Shown piece by piece: positions 7,310 through 16,502 of a stretch of DNA of 64,000 bases. Below the pieces are notes generated by a model that did not search any database, was not told the DNA's origin, and was given only the letters and a program-made list of their open reading frames with translations. The translations under genes and the position numbers were made by a program. The stretch is from positions 62,001 to 126,000 of the forward strand of contig JBLWSY010000004.1 of NCBI GenBank assembly GCA_048270425.1, written 5' to 3'. Each line of letters starts with the position of its first letter. The first letter of the stretch is position 1. This DNA is from Oceanospirillum sp048270425 (GTDB lineage: Bacteria; Pseudomonadota; Gammaproteobacteria; Pseudomonadales; Halomonadaceae).

Positions 7310-9787
7310 TCAGGGCAGGGCGACGGCACTTAGCGGAGCAAGCGTCGCCTGATTCAACTTTTCTTCAAGAGCTTTGAGAGGCAAAGGTCGGCTGTAGAGA
7401 AATCCCTGACCGATATCACAGCCGCTTTCTGTCAGAAAATTGGCCTGCTCAACCAGTTCAATACCCTCTGCCACCACGCTCAGATCCAGTTGCTGAGCCA
7501 ATACAATAATGGTGCGCGTGATCGCACAATCATTCCGACCATGAGGCAAGTCTTTCACAAAAGCACGGTCCACTTTCAGCACATCAATCGGCATCTCTTT
7601 CAGGTAAGCCAGCGAGGAATAACCCGTGCCAAAGTCGTCAATGGCAAGACTTACGCCTAAAGCCTTCAGCTCGTGAAGCACCGGCAACATATCCCGCATA
7701 TTCTCCATCAGCATGCTTTCGGTGATTTCCAGCTCGATCCACTTAGGATCGACACCGGTTTGCTGCAATATAGTTTCTACCTGACTAACAAAACCCGGAT
7801 CCTGAAACTGACGCGCTGAGAGATTCAGTGCCATTTTGATGGGTCTCTGGCCCGCAGCCTGCCAGCTCACGATCTGTCGACAAGCGGTTTCCAGAACCCA
7901 GTGGCTAATCGGAAGAATCAGGCCGGTCTCCTCAGCAAAAGGGATAAACTCTAAAGGTGGAATAAGGCCGCGCTCCGGATCATTCCAGCGAATCAGGGCC
8001 TCAACCCCAACAATACGATTATTTTTCAGACACACCTTGGGCTGGTAATAGAGCTCCAGCTGATCCTGCTGCATCGCCTTTCTCAGGCGCACCTCAAGAT
8101 CCAGACGCTTCTGGGCCTGCTGGTTCAGCTCTTCAGAGAAAAAGTGACAGGTACTGCCGGTTTGCTGCTTGGCACGATACATCGCAAGCTCAGCATTCCT
8201 CAGCGCCTCTGTTGTATCGGTCGCGTCTTGCGGCAGGAATGCGACGCCAATACTGGCAAACGCGTTGATGGTATGCGGTCCCAGCTTAACGGTACGATTG
8301 AACTGATAACAGAGCTGATCGAGCCACTCATTCAGTTTATCCCGACTACCGGTACGGTGCAGAATAGCAAACTCATCACCCCCTAAACGCACCAGTACAT
8401 CAGAGTCACTGACCACAACCTTAAGTCGATGCGCTGCGGTTTTGATAAGACGATCACCCATCTCATGACCGAGGGAATCATTAACCCGCTTAAAGTCATC
8501 CAGATCGATAAACACCAGTACAGTCTGACGATCAAAGCCCGAGGCTTCCGCTTCAGCAAAGAATTCATCGAGATTATCCAACAGAAACTGACGATTACCC
8601 AGGCCGGTAATAGGATCAAAAAAGGCCAGTTGCTGAATTTTACGATCGGTTTCGCGCTGTTCCGTCAGGTCTTCCCCAACAGCAACCAAACCGGTAATTT
8701 TGCCCTGATCCGAGGCTACCGGCGATACCGAGAGACTGTTCCAGAACAGCTCACCATTTTTACGCCGACAAAGCAGTTCACCATGCCACGATTTGCCTTG
8801 CCGCAGAGTTGACGACAGATGGCGACGTATTTCCGGAGAGGTCCGCCCGGCTGACAGAAAGTCCACATGCTTACCAAGCACCTCATCCGGTGAGAAGCCT
8901 GAAATACGGCAGAACTGCCAATTCACATATTCAATTCTGTAGTCAGCATCTGTGAGCATGACACTGCTGCCACTCTGATCAAGGGCATTAGAAAGCTTCT
9001 CTTTTTCCCGTTCAGCAGCCAGACGATGCGTTATATCGTGAATAATGGAGTAGAGAAGTCTTTGTCCGCGATACTCCACCGGGCCACTGTGAACTTCTAC
9101 ATCCCGCAGTTCGCCGGAAGCCAGTTTATGACGAAAGATAAAATGATTTCGCGCTTCCTGCTCGGCATCGACCATCGCCTGAACAATCTCTTCCTCTGAC
9201 ATCGCATTGATATCAGTCGCATGCAGCGATGTTATCTGGTCATAGCTGTAGCCATAAAAACGACAGGCCGCCTCATTGGCATCAACTATTTCACCATTCT
9301 GGGGATTGACCAGCAGCTCAACAACACGGCTCCCCTCAAACAGCTGACGATAATGCCGCTCGTTCTCATTGAGCTGCATTTCGACATTCTTTCGTTCAGT
9401 GACATCCACCAGATAGCCGTTAAAACTCTCAGGCTTGCCGGATTCATCCCAGTGAATCATGGTGACATCCATCACCCAGATGTAATGGCCATCACGGTGT
9501 CGCAAACGGTAATCTTTATGAGTAAAACGGGAGGTACCACTATCAAGCGCCAGAGAAACTTCGGCGGCGACATGGCCAATATCGTCGGAGTGAACCAGAT
9601 CAGAGTAAGCAAGTTGATTATCCAGAAAAACCGCAGGAGCATAGCCTAACAATGAGACAACATTGTCAGTAACAAAGTGCACAGGCCAAGGGTTGCCCTT
9701 AACAGGCTCCGTACCCCATTTAAAAACCACCACCGGCCCGGTATCAAACAAGCTGGGGTCAATATAAGCCTTCCCTTGCGCGTCCAT
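7310..9787 (-). CDS. PAS-PAS-PAS-GGDEF-EAL cyclic-di-GMP enzyme
   Basis: This 825-residue cytoplasmic protein has no membrane segment. Three PAS domains (about 20-130, 143-258, 265-385) are followed by a GGDEF domain with intact RLGGDEF near residue 468 and an EAL domain with intact EAL near 594, DDFGTGYSS and AEGIE. Both synthesis and degradation of c-di-GMP look possible. The product-inhibition I-site arginine is missing (SDSD instead of RxxD). The PAS domains suggest sensing of a small ligand, oxygen or redox state. It stands alone, tail to tail with hemW, and has a 16-bp palindrome just upstream of its start. Confidence 0.93.
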   Translation of the reverse strand: MDAQGKAYIDPSLFDTGPVVVFKWGTEPVKGNPWPVHFVTDNVVSLLGYAPAVFLDNQLAYSDLVHSDDIGHVAAEVSLALDSGTSRFTHKDYRLRHRDGHYIWVMDVTMIHWDESGKPESFNGYLVDVTERKNVEMQLNENERHYRQLFEGSRVVELLVNPQNGEIVDANEAACRFYGYSYDQITSLHATDINAMSEEEIVQAMVDAEQEARNHFIFRHKLASGELRDVEVHSGPVEYRGQRLLYSIIHDITHRLAAEREKEKLSNALDQSGSSVMLTDADYRIEYVNWQFCRISGFSPDEVLGKHVDFLSAGRTSPEIRRHLSSTLRQGKSWHGELLCRRKNGELFWNSLSVSPVASDQGKITGLVAVGEDLTEQRETDRKIQQLAFFDPITGLGNRQFLLDNLDEFFAEAEASGFDRQTVLVFIDLDDFKRVNDSLGHEMGDRLIKTAAHRLKVVVSDSDVLVRLGGDEFAILHRTGSRDKLNEWLDQLCYQFNRTVKLGPHTINAFASIGVAFLPQDATDTTEALRNAELAMYRAKQQTGSTCHFFSEELNQQAQKRLDLEVRLRKAMQQDQLELYYQPKVCLKNNRIVGVEALIRWNDPERGLIPPLEFIPFAEETGLILPISHWVLETACRQIVSWQAAGQRPIKMALNLSARQFQDPGFVSQVETILQQTGVDPKWIELEITESMLMENMRDMLPVLHELKALGVSLAIDDFGTGYSSLAYLKEMPIDVLKVDRAFVKDLPHGRNDCAITRTIIVLAQQLDLSVVAEGIELVEQANFLTESGCDIGQGFLYSRPLPLKALEEKLNQATLAPLSAVALP

Positions 9788-9812
9788 TGCCTACTCCGGC
9801 TATTGCTCAAAC

Positions 9813-9828
9813 CGCATCAGCTGATGCG
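9813..9828. promoter_or_regulatory. Perfect 16-bp palindrome upstream of the PAS-GGDEF-EAL gene
   Basis: The sequence cgcatcagctgatgcg is its own reverse complement and lies 26 bases upstream of the start codon of the minus-strand gene. Position and symmetry fit an operator for a dimeric repressor; the protein is unknown. Confidence 0.4.
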
Positions 9829-9935
9829 ATATTCTTGTTATTAGAATGTTATAAAGCTACGTCATTTCTGTGATCAGAAGATGACAGTCTCCTTTTAGAG
9901 ATGCCAGCTAGACATAGCAGCCTATACGTTACCCC

Positions 9936-9966
9936 AAATAAAAAAGCCCCTGCAAGAGGGGCTTTT
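9936..9966 (-). terminator. Rho-independent terminator of tolC
   Basis: A 9-bp stem (9942-9950 with 9958-9966) has a 7-base loop. Read on the minus strand, it is followed by a T-rich tail. It lies just after the tolC stop codon. Confidence 0.85.
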
Positions 9967-9980
9967 CAGGTTAGCGACAA

Positions 9981-11297
9981 TTAACCTGCTTTTTGCTGCA
10001 ACCACTGATCAAGAGCAGCAATATCCTCTTGTTTCAGCGTTCCTGCAGCCTGTTTCAGCTTGATCAGATTAACCAGATAGCTGTAACGGGTATCCAAATA
10101 GGCTGTTTGGGCCGTGTAATAAGCCTGCTCCGCCTGCAACACGTCAACAATGTTACGGGTACCCACCTCATAACCGGAACGGGTAGCACGCAAGGCGCTC
10201 TCAGAAGAAATCAGAGCCTGACGGCGCGCTTCAACCTGCTGTACGCTGGTTGTGACCTGAATGTAATAGTTGCGGGCATTCAGAGCAGCAGAACGACGGG
10301 TCAGTTCCAACCCCTGCTCAGATTGATTCAGATAGTGGCCAACCTTGTTGATGTTAGCGCTGGTAGAACCACCTGCGTAGATCTGCCAACCCATTTCAAC
10401 GCCAAGGGCCAGGTTCGTCATATCGGTCTCGGCATCGGAGTCCGTGTTCTGATAACCCAGTTCTGCTTTGGCATTAATATAAGGCAGGTAGGCAGACTTG
10501 GCTGCTTTAACTGCAGTTGTGGCGACCTCTTTCTGCTTCTGAGCCGCTTTAACATCCGGGTTATTAGCCAGCGCCAGATCGATCCAGTACTGAACCGTAG
10601 CCGGCTGCGGCGCTTTAACCGGGAAATTCTCTGCTAACGTGTTTAGCGTGCCATAGCTTTTTCCCGTCAAAAGCTGCAGGGATTCTTCACTGATCAGCAA
10701 CGCCCCTTCTGCACCAATTCGGGCAGCACGAGCACCATCATAAGCGGCCTGAGCTTCATTCACGCCGGTAATCGGGATCAGGCCAACTTTAAACTGTTGT
10801 TTTGCCTGCTCCAGCTGACGCTTAATCGCTTTTTCCTGTGCCTGAGCAGAGGTCAGATTATCCTGAGCACGCAGTACACTGAAGAAAGCCTCTGTCACAC
10901 GTACCATCAGATCCATCTCAGCAGTCTGATATTCGTAACGGGCTTTTTCAGTGGTCGACTGAGCCACACCGATCTGCGCGATGTTACCCACATTTAACAG
11001 GGGCTGAGTGATGGTTAGCGCTAACTGAGTCTGATTGTAGCTATCGCCAGCATCACGGCCCTGCAAGGTGCCATCCGGTGTGTTATTCATCAGGCTACCA
11101 CCCGCGGTAACCGTTGGCTTCACACCCGCCCAGGCTGCATTTTCGTCTTCGATAACCGCATTCAGTTCGGACTGGGCTATTTTCAGCTGGTAATCGTTCT
11201 CCAAAGCATCTTCATAGACGCCGGATAAAGTTTGCGCCTGAGCATGAATACTCAAAGCAGAGATTAAAGCCGCTGAAATAGCGGTAAGTCGTCGCAT
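9981..11297 (-). CDS. tolC: TolC family outer membrane efflux channel
   Basis: This 438-residue protein from ATG 11297 starts MRRLTAISAALISALSIHAQ, a Sec signal peptide cleaved near AQAQ. Two OEP repeats follow, rich in the helical heptads that build the periplasmic alpha-barrel. TolC trimers link inner-membrane exporters (RND, ABC, type I secretion) to the outside. An ATG 15 bases upstream is possible, but AGGAG lies 6 bases before 11297, which decides the start. No exporter genes adjoin it, so it is probably the general-purpose TolC. A terminator follows. Confidence 0.92.
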   Translation of the reverse strand: MRRLTAISAALISALSIHAQAQTLSGVYEDALENDYQLKIAQSELNAVIEDENAAWAGVKPTVTAGGSLMNNTPDGTLQGRDAGDSYNQTQLALTITQPLLNVGNIAQIGVAQSTTEKARYEYQTAEMDLMVRVTEAFFSVLRAQDNLTSAQAQEKAIKRQLEQAKQQFKVGLIPITGVNEAQAAYDGARAARIGAEGALLISEESLQLLTGKSYGTLNTLAENFPVKAPQPATVQYWIDLALANNPDVKAAQKQKEVATTAVKAAKSAYLPYINAKAELGYQNTDSDAETDMTNLALGVEMGWQIYAGGSTSANINKVGHYLNQSEQGLELTRRSAALNARNYYIQVTTSVQQVEARRQALISSESALRATRSGYEVGTRNIVDVLQAEQAYYTAQTAYLDTRYSYLVNLIKLKQAAGTLKQEDIAALDQWLQQKAG

Positions 11298-11607
11298 GGT
11301 CTGCTCCTGCACGTTATAAATTCGTTCAGATGGAAAGCGTGAAAACCTCCCCCGGAGTCATCCGAAGGCGTTCCTTGTTAATGCTGCGTTGTCAGTTTAA
11401 CGCAAAATCCAGTAATCCCTATCAGATACACTAAATAGTGGCTAATAGCTATTTTAGATCAATCTAATATATTTGTTAACCAAAAACAATAATCAGCCAG
11501 TAAGTCTCGCAGAGGCTTACAGCGCACCCAAGTAAGATAATTAATCGGAATTACATCTTTAAGCGAAGATCGCTGAAAAAATTCAGAAGTTTAGAGAAAA
11601 TGAAGAA
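11298..11607. other. Gap upstream of tolC
   Basis: These 310 bases separate tolC from the unknown gene at 11608. They are AT-rich around 11400-11480, with an imperfect inverted repeat at about 11430-11457 (ctaaatag with ctattttag). They must hold the tolC promoter and the 3' end of the upstream gene, but I could not assign elements with confidence. Confidence 0.3.
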
Positions 11608-12024
11608 TTAAGCAGCAAGATTGATCTGACGCGCCAGCTGCTGACCCAATTCAGGTGTCTCAACAACACGGTACAGGTTGCTTGCCTGGGCCGGACGCAC
11701 AGCGGTAACTTGCTGGATATTGGGAAAGACATCGGACAGCGCCCTCAGAAAACTGAAATAGCCACCGTAGCCTGAGATCATCGAATGATTCATCGCACGG
11801 TTCACAGCCATGGCTGTTTTACGGGCTTTAGTGTCTGCTTCCAGGTTCTGGCGCAGCATATCGACCTGCGCATTGCTGTCGATACCCTGAATATCAGAGG
11901 CATAGAGAGGTGTCGTTAACAAACTCAACAACATAGAGAACTGCCCACCCTGCGAATTGTGCAGGGCGGTGTTCATGGACTTAGCAACACCGGTTGACTG
12001 TTCTAGTTGATTGACGATTTTCAT
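11608..12024 (-). CDS. Uncharacterised protein, 138 residues
   Basis: I do not recognise this protein. It starts MKIVNQLEQSTGVAKSMNTA and has no signal peptide or clear membrane helix. It contains a leucine-rich stretch (FSMLLSLLTTPLY), a central basic helix (DTKARKTAMAVNRAMNH) and a glycine/aromatic patch (SGYGGYFSFL). Codon use resembles its neighbours and the frame is open throughout, supporting a real gene. The ribosome-binding site is weak. It stands alone between tolC and the thiC riboswitch. Confidence 0.6.
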   Translation of the reverse strand: MKIVNQLEQSTGVAKSMNTALHNSQGGQFSMLLSLLTTPLYASDIQGIDSNAQVDMLRQNLEADTKARKTAMAVNRAMNHSMISGYGGYFSFLRALSDVFPNIQQVTAVRPAQASNLYRVVETPELGQQLARQINLAA

Positions 12025-12185
12025 CGGATAACGACCAATAAAAGAGGATTGTTCTCCCTCTATCGGCAGTTCGATAAATATCTTTACACTTTATTGCCCT
12101 ATTTTTTTTATTCGGGAGCAGAATCAATATTTTTCACGGCCAAAGCACTGGACATCTCAAAGCCCTCTACCTAGACTCAGTGCCA

Positions 12186-12275
12186 TCTTGACGGGGTGCA
12201 CGGTTGGCTGAGATCGCTGCAATGCAGCGGAACCCGAAGAACCTGAACTGGGTAATTCCAGCGTAGGAATCGAGA
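12186..12275 (+). promoter_or_regulatory. TPP (THI-box) riboswitch aptamer upstream of thiC
   Basis: The aptamer core is present in order: cggggtgc, ggctgaga, acccgaagaacctgaactgggtaatt, ccagcgtaggaa. P1 closes with 12186-12191 (tcttga) pairing 12270-12275 (tcgaga). Binding of thiamine pyrophosphate would repress thiC. The 212 bases from the aptamer to the start codon form the likely expression platform. They include a short hairpin (tgctc/gagca) near 12419-12433. I see no clear intrinsic terminator there, so control of translation or Rho access is possible. The stretch 12025-12185 shows nothing else. Confidence 0.95.
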
Positions 12276-12487
12276 AACTGAATCCAAAAATCCGTACTGC
12301 CGGACTTATAAAGGCAGACCGGGATCTGAACACAGAAACCATCGTTTATCAGTGTTCGCGCCACCGGATTCATCCACGGCACAGCCAACCTTTCTCTCTG
12401 TCATGTTTAAACACTGGTTGCTCACTCAGAGCACGGTTTAACACTGCATATTCTGTTCAACCGCAGATGACGGTAATAAAGGTAGGC

Positions 12488-14392
12488 ATGATGCAAAACA
12501 ATCAGAACAATCCCAAGAACACTCCGCAGGGACCGCTGAATCAAACCGCACAGGTGGATGAAGCATCCATTCAGCCCTTCCCGAATTCCCGCAAAATTTA
12601 TATCGAAGGCAGCCGCCCGGATATCCGTGTGCCGATGCGCGAAATCAGCCTGAGCCCGACCACTGGCAGCTTCGGTAACGAAGAGAACGAGCCGCTGCGC
12701 GTTTATGACACCTCAGGCCCTTATACCGATCCGGCAGTTCAGATCGATGTGCGCAAAGGCCTGAATCCACAGCGTAACGCCTGGATCGAAGCGCGTGACG
12801 ATACCGAGATTCTGTCAAAACTGTCCTCCGAATACGGCCGCATGCGTGAAGCCGATCTGACACTGGAGCCGCTGCGTTTTGATCTGCAGCGCAAACCACG
12901 CCGCGCCAAAGCCGGTAAAAACGTCACCCAGATGTACTACGCCCGTCAGGGGATTATCACGCCGGAAATGGAATACGTGGCCATCCGCGAGAACATGAAG
13001 CTGGCTGAGATGCGTGAGCAGCTGCAGCTGAATGAACAGCATCCGGGTCAGTCCTTTGGTGCCGCCATTCCGGACGAGATCACTCCTGAGTTTGTCCGTT
13101 CCGAGATCGCCCGTGGCCGTGCGGTACTGCCCGCCAACATCAACCACCCGGAAATCGAGCCGATGATTATCGGTCGTAACTTCCTGACCAAAATTAACGG
13201 CAATATCGGTAACTCCGCGCTGGGCTCCTCCATTGAGGAAGAAGTGGCCAAGATGACCTGGGGTATCCGCTGGGGTGCGGACACCATCATGGATCTGTCC
13301 ACCGGTAAAAACATTCACGAAACCCGTGAGTGGATCGTGCGTAACAGCCCGGCACCGGTCGGCACCGTACCGATTTATCAGGCGCTGGAGAAAGTTAACG
13401 GCGTGGCTGAAGACCTGACCTGGGAAGTGTTCCGCGATACCCTGATCGAGCAGGCGGAGCAGGGTGTGGATTACTTCACTATTCACGCCGGTGTGCGTCT
13501 GGCTTACGTGCCGCTGACCGCCAAACGTATGACAGGTATTGTCTCCCGTGGTGGCTCCATCATGGCGAAATGGTGTCTGGCACATCACAAAGAGAGCTTC
13601 CTTTACACCCACTTTGAAGAGATCTGCGAGATCATGAAGGCCTACGACGTGACCTTCTCACTGGGTGATGGTCTGCGTCCGGGTTCTGTTTATGACGCCA
13701 ACGATGAAGCTCAGTTTGCCGAGCTGGAAACTCTGGGCGAGCTGACCAAAATCGCCTGGCAGCATGATGTGCAGTGCTTTATCGAAGGTCCGGGTCACGT
13801 GCCGATGCACATGATCAAAGAGAACATGGACAAGCAGCTGAAAGAGTGTGGCGAAGCACCTTTCTACACCTTGGGGCCTCTGGTAACCGATATCGCACCG
13901 GGTTATGACCACATCACGTCCGGTATCGGTGCCGCCATGATCGGCTGGTACGGCTGCGCCATGCTCTGCTATGTAACGCCAAAAGAGCACCTGGGTCTGC
14001 CGAATAAAGACGATGTTAAAACCGGCATCATCACCTACAAGATCGCGGCGCATGCGGCAGATCTGGCCAAAGGCCACCCGGCAGCACAGGTGCGTGATAA
14101 CGCCATGTCCAAAGCGCGTTTCGAATTCCGCTGGGAAGACCAGTTCAACATCGGTCTGGACCCGGATACGGCACGCGCTTACCACGACGAAACCCTGCCG
14201 AAAGAGTCTGCCAAAGTGGCGCACTTCTGCTCCATGTGCGGACCAAAATTCTGCTCCATGAAGATCTCACAGGAAGTCCGGGATCTGGATGAAGAGCAGG
14301 TAGCGGCCATCAACGCCCAGGCAGAAGAGGGCATGCAGGAGAAATCGAAAGAGTTTCTGGAGAAGGGCTCCGAGCTCTATCAGGAGGTCTAG
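12488..14392 (+). CDS. thiC: Phosphomethylpyrimidine synthase ThiC
   Basis: This 634-residue radical SAM enzyme converts aminoimidazole ribotide to hydroxymethylpyrimidine phosphate for thiamin synthesis. The C-terminal cluster motif CSMCGPKFCSM, GPGHVPMH, and TLGPLVTDIAPGYDHITSGIG are intact. Length is close to that of E. coli ThiC (631). The ATG at 12488 (followed by a second ATG) has AAAGG 5 bases upstream; the in-frame ATG at 12467 has no such site. It is controlled by the TPP riboswitch upstream and is unlinked to thiS-thiG at 22-23 kb. Confidence 0.97.
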   Translation: MMQNNQNNPKNTPQGPLNQTAQVDEASIQPFPNSRKIYIEGSRPDIRVPMREISLSPTTGSFGNEENEPLRVYDTSGPYTDPAVQIDVRKGLNPQRNAWIEARDDTEILSKLSSEYGRMREADLTLEPLRFDLQRKPRRAKAGKNVTQMYYARQGIITPEMEYVAIRENMKLAEMREQLQLNEQHPGQSFGAAIPDEITPEFVRSEIARGRAVLPANINHPEIEPMIIGRNFLTKINGNIGNSALGSSIEEEVAKMTWGIRWGADTIMDLSTGKNIHETREWIVRNSPAPVGTVPIYQALEKVNGVAEDLTWEVFRDTLIEQAEQGVDYFTIHAGVRLAYVPLTAKRMTGIVSRGGSIMAKWCLAHHKESFLYTHFEEICEIMKAYDVTFSLGDGLRPGSVYDANDEAQFAELETLGELTKIAWQHDVQCFIEGPGHVPMHMIKENMDKQLKECGEAPFYTLGPLVTDIAPGYDHITSGIGAAMIGWYGCAMLCYVTPKEHLGLPNKDDVKTGIITYKIAAHAADLAKGHPAAQVRDNAMSKARFEFRWEDQFNIGLDPDTARAYHDETLPKESAKVAHFCSMCGPKFCSMKISQEVRDLDEEQVAAINAQAEEGMQEKSKEFLEKGSELYQEV

Positions 14393-14399
14393 GCGCTAT

Positions 14400-14450
14400 C
14401 TAACTTATTCAGTCCTTAGCCAACTTATTCAGGCCATAGCCAACTTATTT
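14400..14450 (+). repeat. Three tandem copies of a 20-base repeat after thiC
   Basis: The unit aacttattcag(t/g)cc(t/a)tagcc occurs twice in full and once in part (aacttatttaa), at a period of 20 bases between the thiC stop codon and its terminator. It has no coding potential. Confidence 0.7.
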
Positions 14451-14455
14451 AATTT

Positions 14456-14483
14456 AAGCTGCGGAACTACTCCGCAGCTTTTC
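14456..14483 (+). terminator. Rho-independent terminator of thiC
   Basis: A perfect 10-bp stem (14456-14465 with 14471-14480) with a 5-base loop is followed by a short T-rich tail. Confidence 0.85.
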
Positions 14484-14685
14484 TCTTTCAGATACGCCCT
14501 CTCACTCCCTTTCAAAACGTCCATTGAAAAGAAACAATCTGCGTAACAACTGACCCCCATTTGCCCTAATGACCACTTCCTTATTCCCTTTGCGTCAGTG
14601 GTTTTAAGCAAAAAGAGTGGTATTCTTCCCTGAATTAGCAGGTGACGTTATTCCCGATTTAACAGCCAACTTAATGAGGTTCACG

Positions 14686-15180
14686 ATGCACAAACAGGGT
14701 AGGTCGCTGTGGCGGCAGAACATTTTATTGCTGTTGATACTGGCCACGCTGGGACTGTCTTCTTATGTCCGTGCAGAGAGCTCTCAGGAGCTGAGCATCG
14801 CCAGGGGAGACAGCCTGAACACACTCAGCCTGAGTGACATTGAAGCCCTCGGGCTGCACGAAATAACGATGCATCACCCTGAAGGCCCTGAAGGCACCTT
14901 TTCCGGCGTCTGGCTGGATGCGCTCCTCAAGAATCAGGGGCTGAATGAAGCATCCCGTGTCCGCTTTATTGCTGAGGATGGCTATACCACCTTCCTTACT
15001 CCCAAAGAGCGCAGTGAAAAACGCTACCTTCTGGTTACCCGCCTGGACGGCAAGCCAGTAACGCAGAAAGATCTCGGCCCCTATATGCTAATTGTTCCGG
15101 ATGATGCCGAGGCCGCTCTTGAGGGCTCTGTTTCTATCACCCGTTGGATCTGGGCGATCCGCAAAATTCAGGCAAGATGA
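14686..15180 (+). CDS. Periplasmic protein with molybdopterin-oxidoreductase-like (SUOX-type) domain
   Basis: This 164-residue protein has an N-terminal signal sequence (hydrophobic LLLLILATLGLSSYVRA). The mature domain resembles the oxidoreductase molybdopterin-binding fold (FSGVWLDALLKNQG, VRFIAEDGYTTFL, GPYMLIVPDD, SITRWIWAIRKI). No cysteine is available as a molybdenum ligand, so it is more likely a sensor or binding domain than an enzyme. GAGG 6 bases upstream selects ATG 14686 over earlier in-frame ATGs. It overlaps the next gene (GGDEF) by ATGA, which suggests it supplies the periplasmic signal for that cyclase. Domain assignment is by pattern only. Confidence 0.7.
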   Translation: MHKQGRSLWRQNILLLLILATLGLSSYVRAESSQELSIARGDSLNTLSLSDIEALGLHEITMHHPEGPEGTFSGVWLDALLKNQGLNEASRVRFIAEDGYTTFLTPKERSEKRYLLVTRLDGKPVTQKDLGPYMLIVPDDAEAALEGSVSITRWIWAIRKIQAR

Positions 15181-16301
15181 TCAAAACATCCGGAAAGCGA
15201 CTTCGCAGGTGGCTAGCAGCCGCCTTCGCACTGCTGGTGCTGCTCTGCGGACTGGCAATCACATACTACCTTAAAGAAGCCCGCCGTCATGTGGGTGCCG
15301 ACTATACCTCAATGGTAACCGATGTGATCCGTGCCCAGGCAAGCGTCTCTGAACTGCGCCTGATACTGGAAAGCCTGCTCAAAGAGCGTGAAAAACATCA
15401 CCTTCAACAGCTCAATGTCATTCTTTTGCGTATCGACCGACGATCCCGGACCGTGCGCCACTCATTCAGTCAAAGTGACTTGGCAGATACTGACTACACC
15501 CCTCAGTTCGAAGAGATTGATCGAGCCCAAATCCAGATTTCAGAGATACTGGCATTACTGAATAAGGCTGAGGAAAAAGAGGCCAATGCTCTGGATATCC
15601 CCCGCATCTACAATCAGGGCATGGAGCTGGAGCAGAATCTTGCCTGGGTATTCAGTGAGTTTAACGAAATGCTGCATCTGGCCTCGGCAACCCAGCGCCA
15701 GCTTATGCAGTGGTTATCAATAGCCGTTATGGGATTGCTCCTGCTTGTCGTGCTGGTAATCGCAAGCCTTATGATGGCTTTGATAAGAATCCATCAGCAG
15801 AACGGCACACTGCTTCACCAAAGTCAGACCGATTCACTCACCGGCCTCTTCAACCGCCGTCGAATGTACCAGCTAGCCGAACAGGAACTGGCCCGTATCA
15901 AGCGCTACGGTGGTTCAATGGGCTTAATACTGATCGATCTTGATCATTTCAAAAAGATCAATGATACCCATGGACACCCCGCTGGCGACGCTGTGCTAAA
16001 AGCGTTCGCAGACCTGCTAATCCAAGAGGTACGGGAGAGCGACATTGCGGTACGCATCGGTGGCGAAGAATTTGCCATTATCATGCCAGACAGTGACAAC
16101 TCATCAGCCTACGCTCTGGCAGAGCGCATCCGCAAAGCGACGGTGACTCTGGATCTTCCCAGCAACTTAAAGCTAACCGCCAGTTTTGGCGTCAGTGCAA
16201 GCCAAGGCAAGAACGATAGCTTCGAGCAGTTGTTCTCACGCACCGACAAACGCCTCTACACCGCTAAAACTCAGGGACGAAACCGTACTCAGGCGCACTA
16301 A
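15177..16301 (+). CDS. Membrane diguanylate cyclase (GGDEF)
   Basis: This 374-residue protein has TM1 at about 12-32, a helical periplasmic sensor region to about 178, TM2 at about 180-204, then a GGDEF domain with GGEEF at 295-299. The RESD inhibitory I-site is present at 286-289, so the cyclase should be feedback-inhibited by c-di-GMP. It starts at ATG 15177 overlapping the stop of the preceding periplasmic-domain gene, which implies coupled translation and probable functional pairing. The upstream in-frame start at 15144 lies deep inside that gene and was not used. Confidence 0.92.
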   Translation: MIKTSGKRLRRWLAAAFALLVLLCGLAITYYLKEARRHVGADYTSMVTDVIRAQASVSELRLILESLLKEREKHHLQQLNVILLRIDRRSRTVRHSFSQSDLADTDYTPQFEEIDRAQIQISEILALLNKAEEKEANALDIPRIYNQGMELEQNLAWVFSEFNEMLHLASATQRQLMQWLSIAVMGLLLLVVLVIASLMMALIRIHQQNGTLLHQSQTDSLTGLFNRRRMYQLAEQELARIKRYGGSMGLILIDLDHFKKINDTHGHPAGDAVLKAFADLLIQEVRESDIAVRIGGEEFAIIMPDSDNSSAYALAERIRKATVTLDLPSNLKLTASFGVSASQGKNDSFEQLFSRTDKRLYTAKTQGRNRTQAH

Positions 16302-16325
16302 TTCTGTGCTCACCAACCAACCCTT

Positions 16326-16354
16326 TCATCAAAAATAGCTCTGATTTTTGGTGA
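16326..16354 (+). terminator. Hairpin downstream of the GGDEF gene, possible terminator
   Basis: An 11-bp stem including one G-T pair (16326-16336 with 16344-16354) has a 7-base loop. The T-run lies inside the 3' arm and no T tail follows, so a termination role is uncertain. Confidence 0.4.
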
Positions 16355-16502
16355 TCAGCGAACCAAATTCCCCGGATAACGTATACGGATAATATGTGTT
16401 TGATCTATGCTGCTCTCTTATGACGTTATGAACCACCCGATAGACAGACTTTCTTGTTCATAGCGTGACGACAGATACTTTCAGACCTAACGGGTACCCC
16501 TT

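Noticed and set aside
13658..14224. Open frame opposite thiC
   Set aside because: It is a shadow of the highly biased thiC codons, with no family resemblance.
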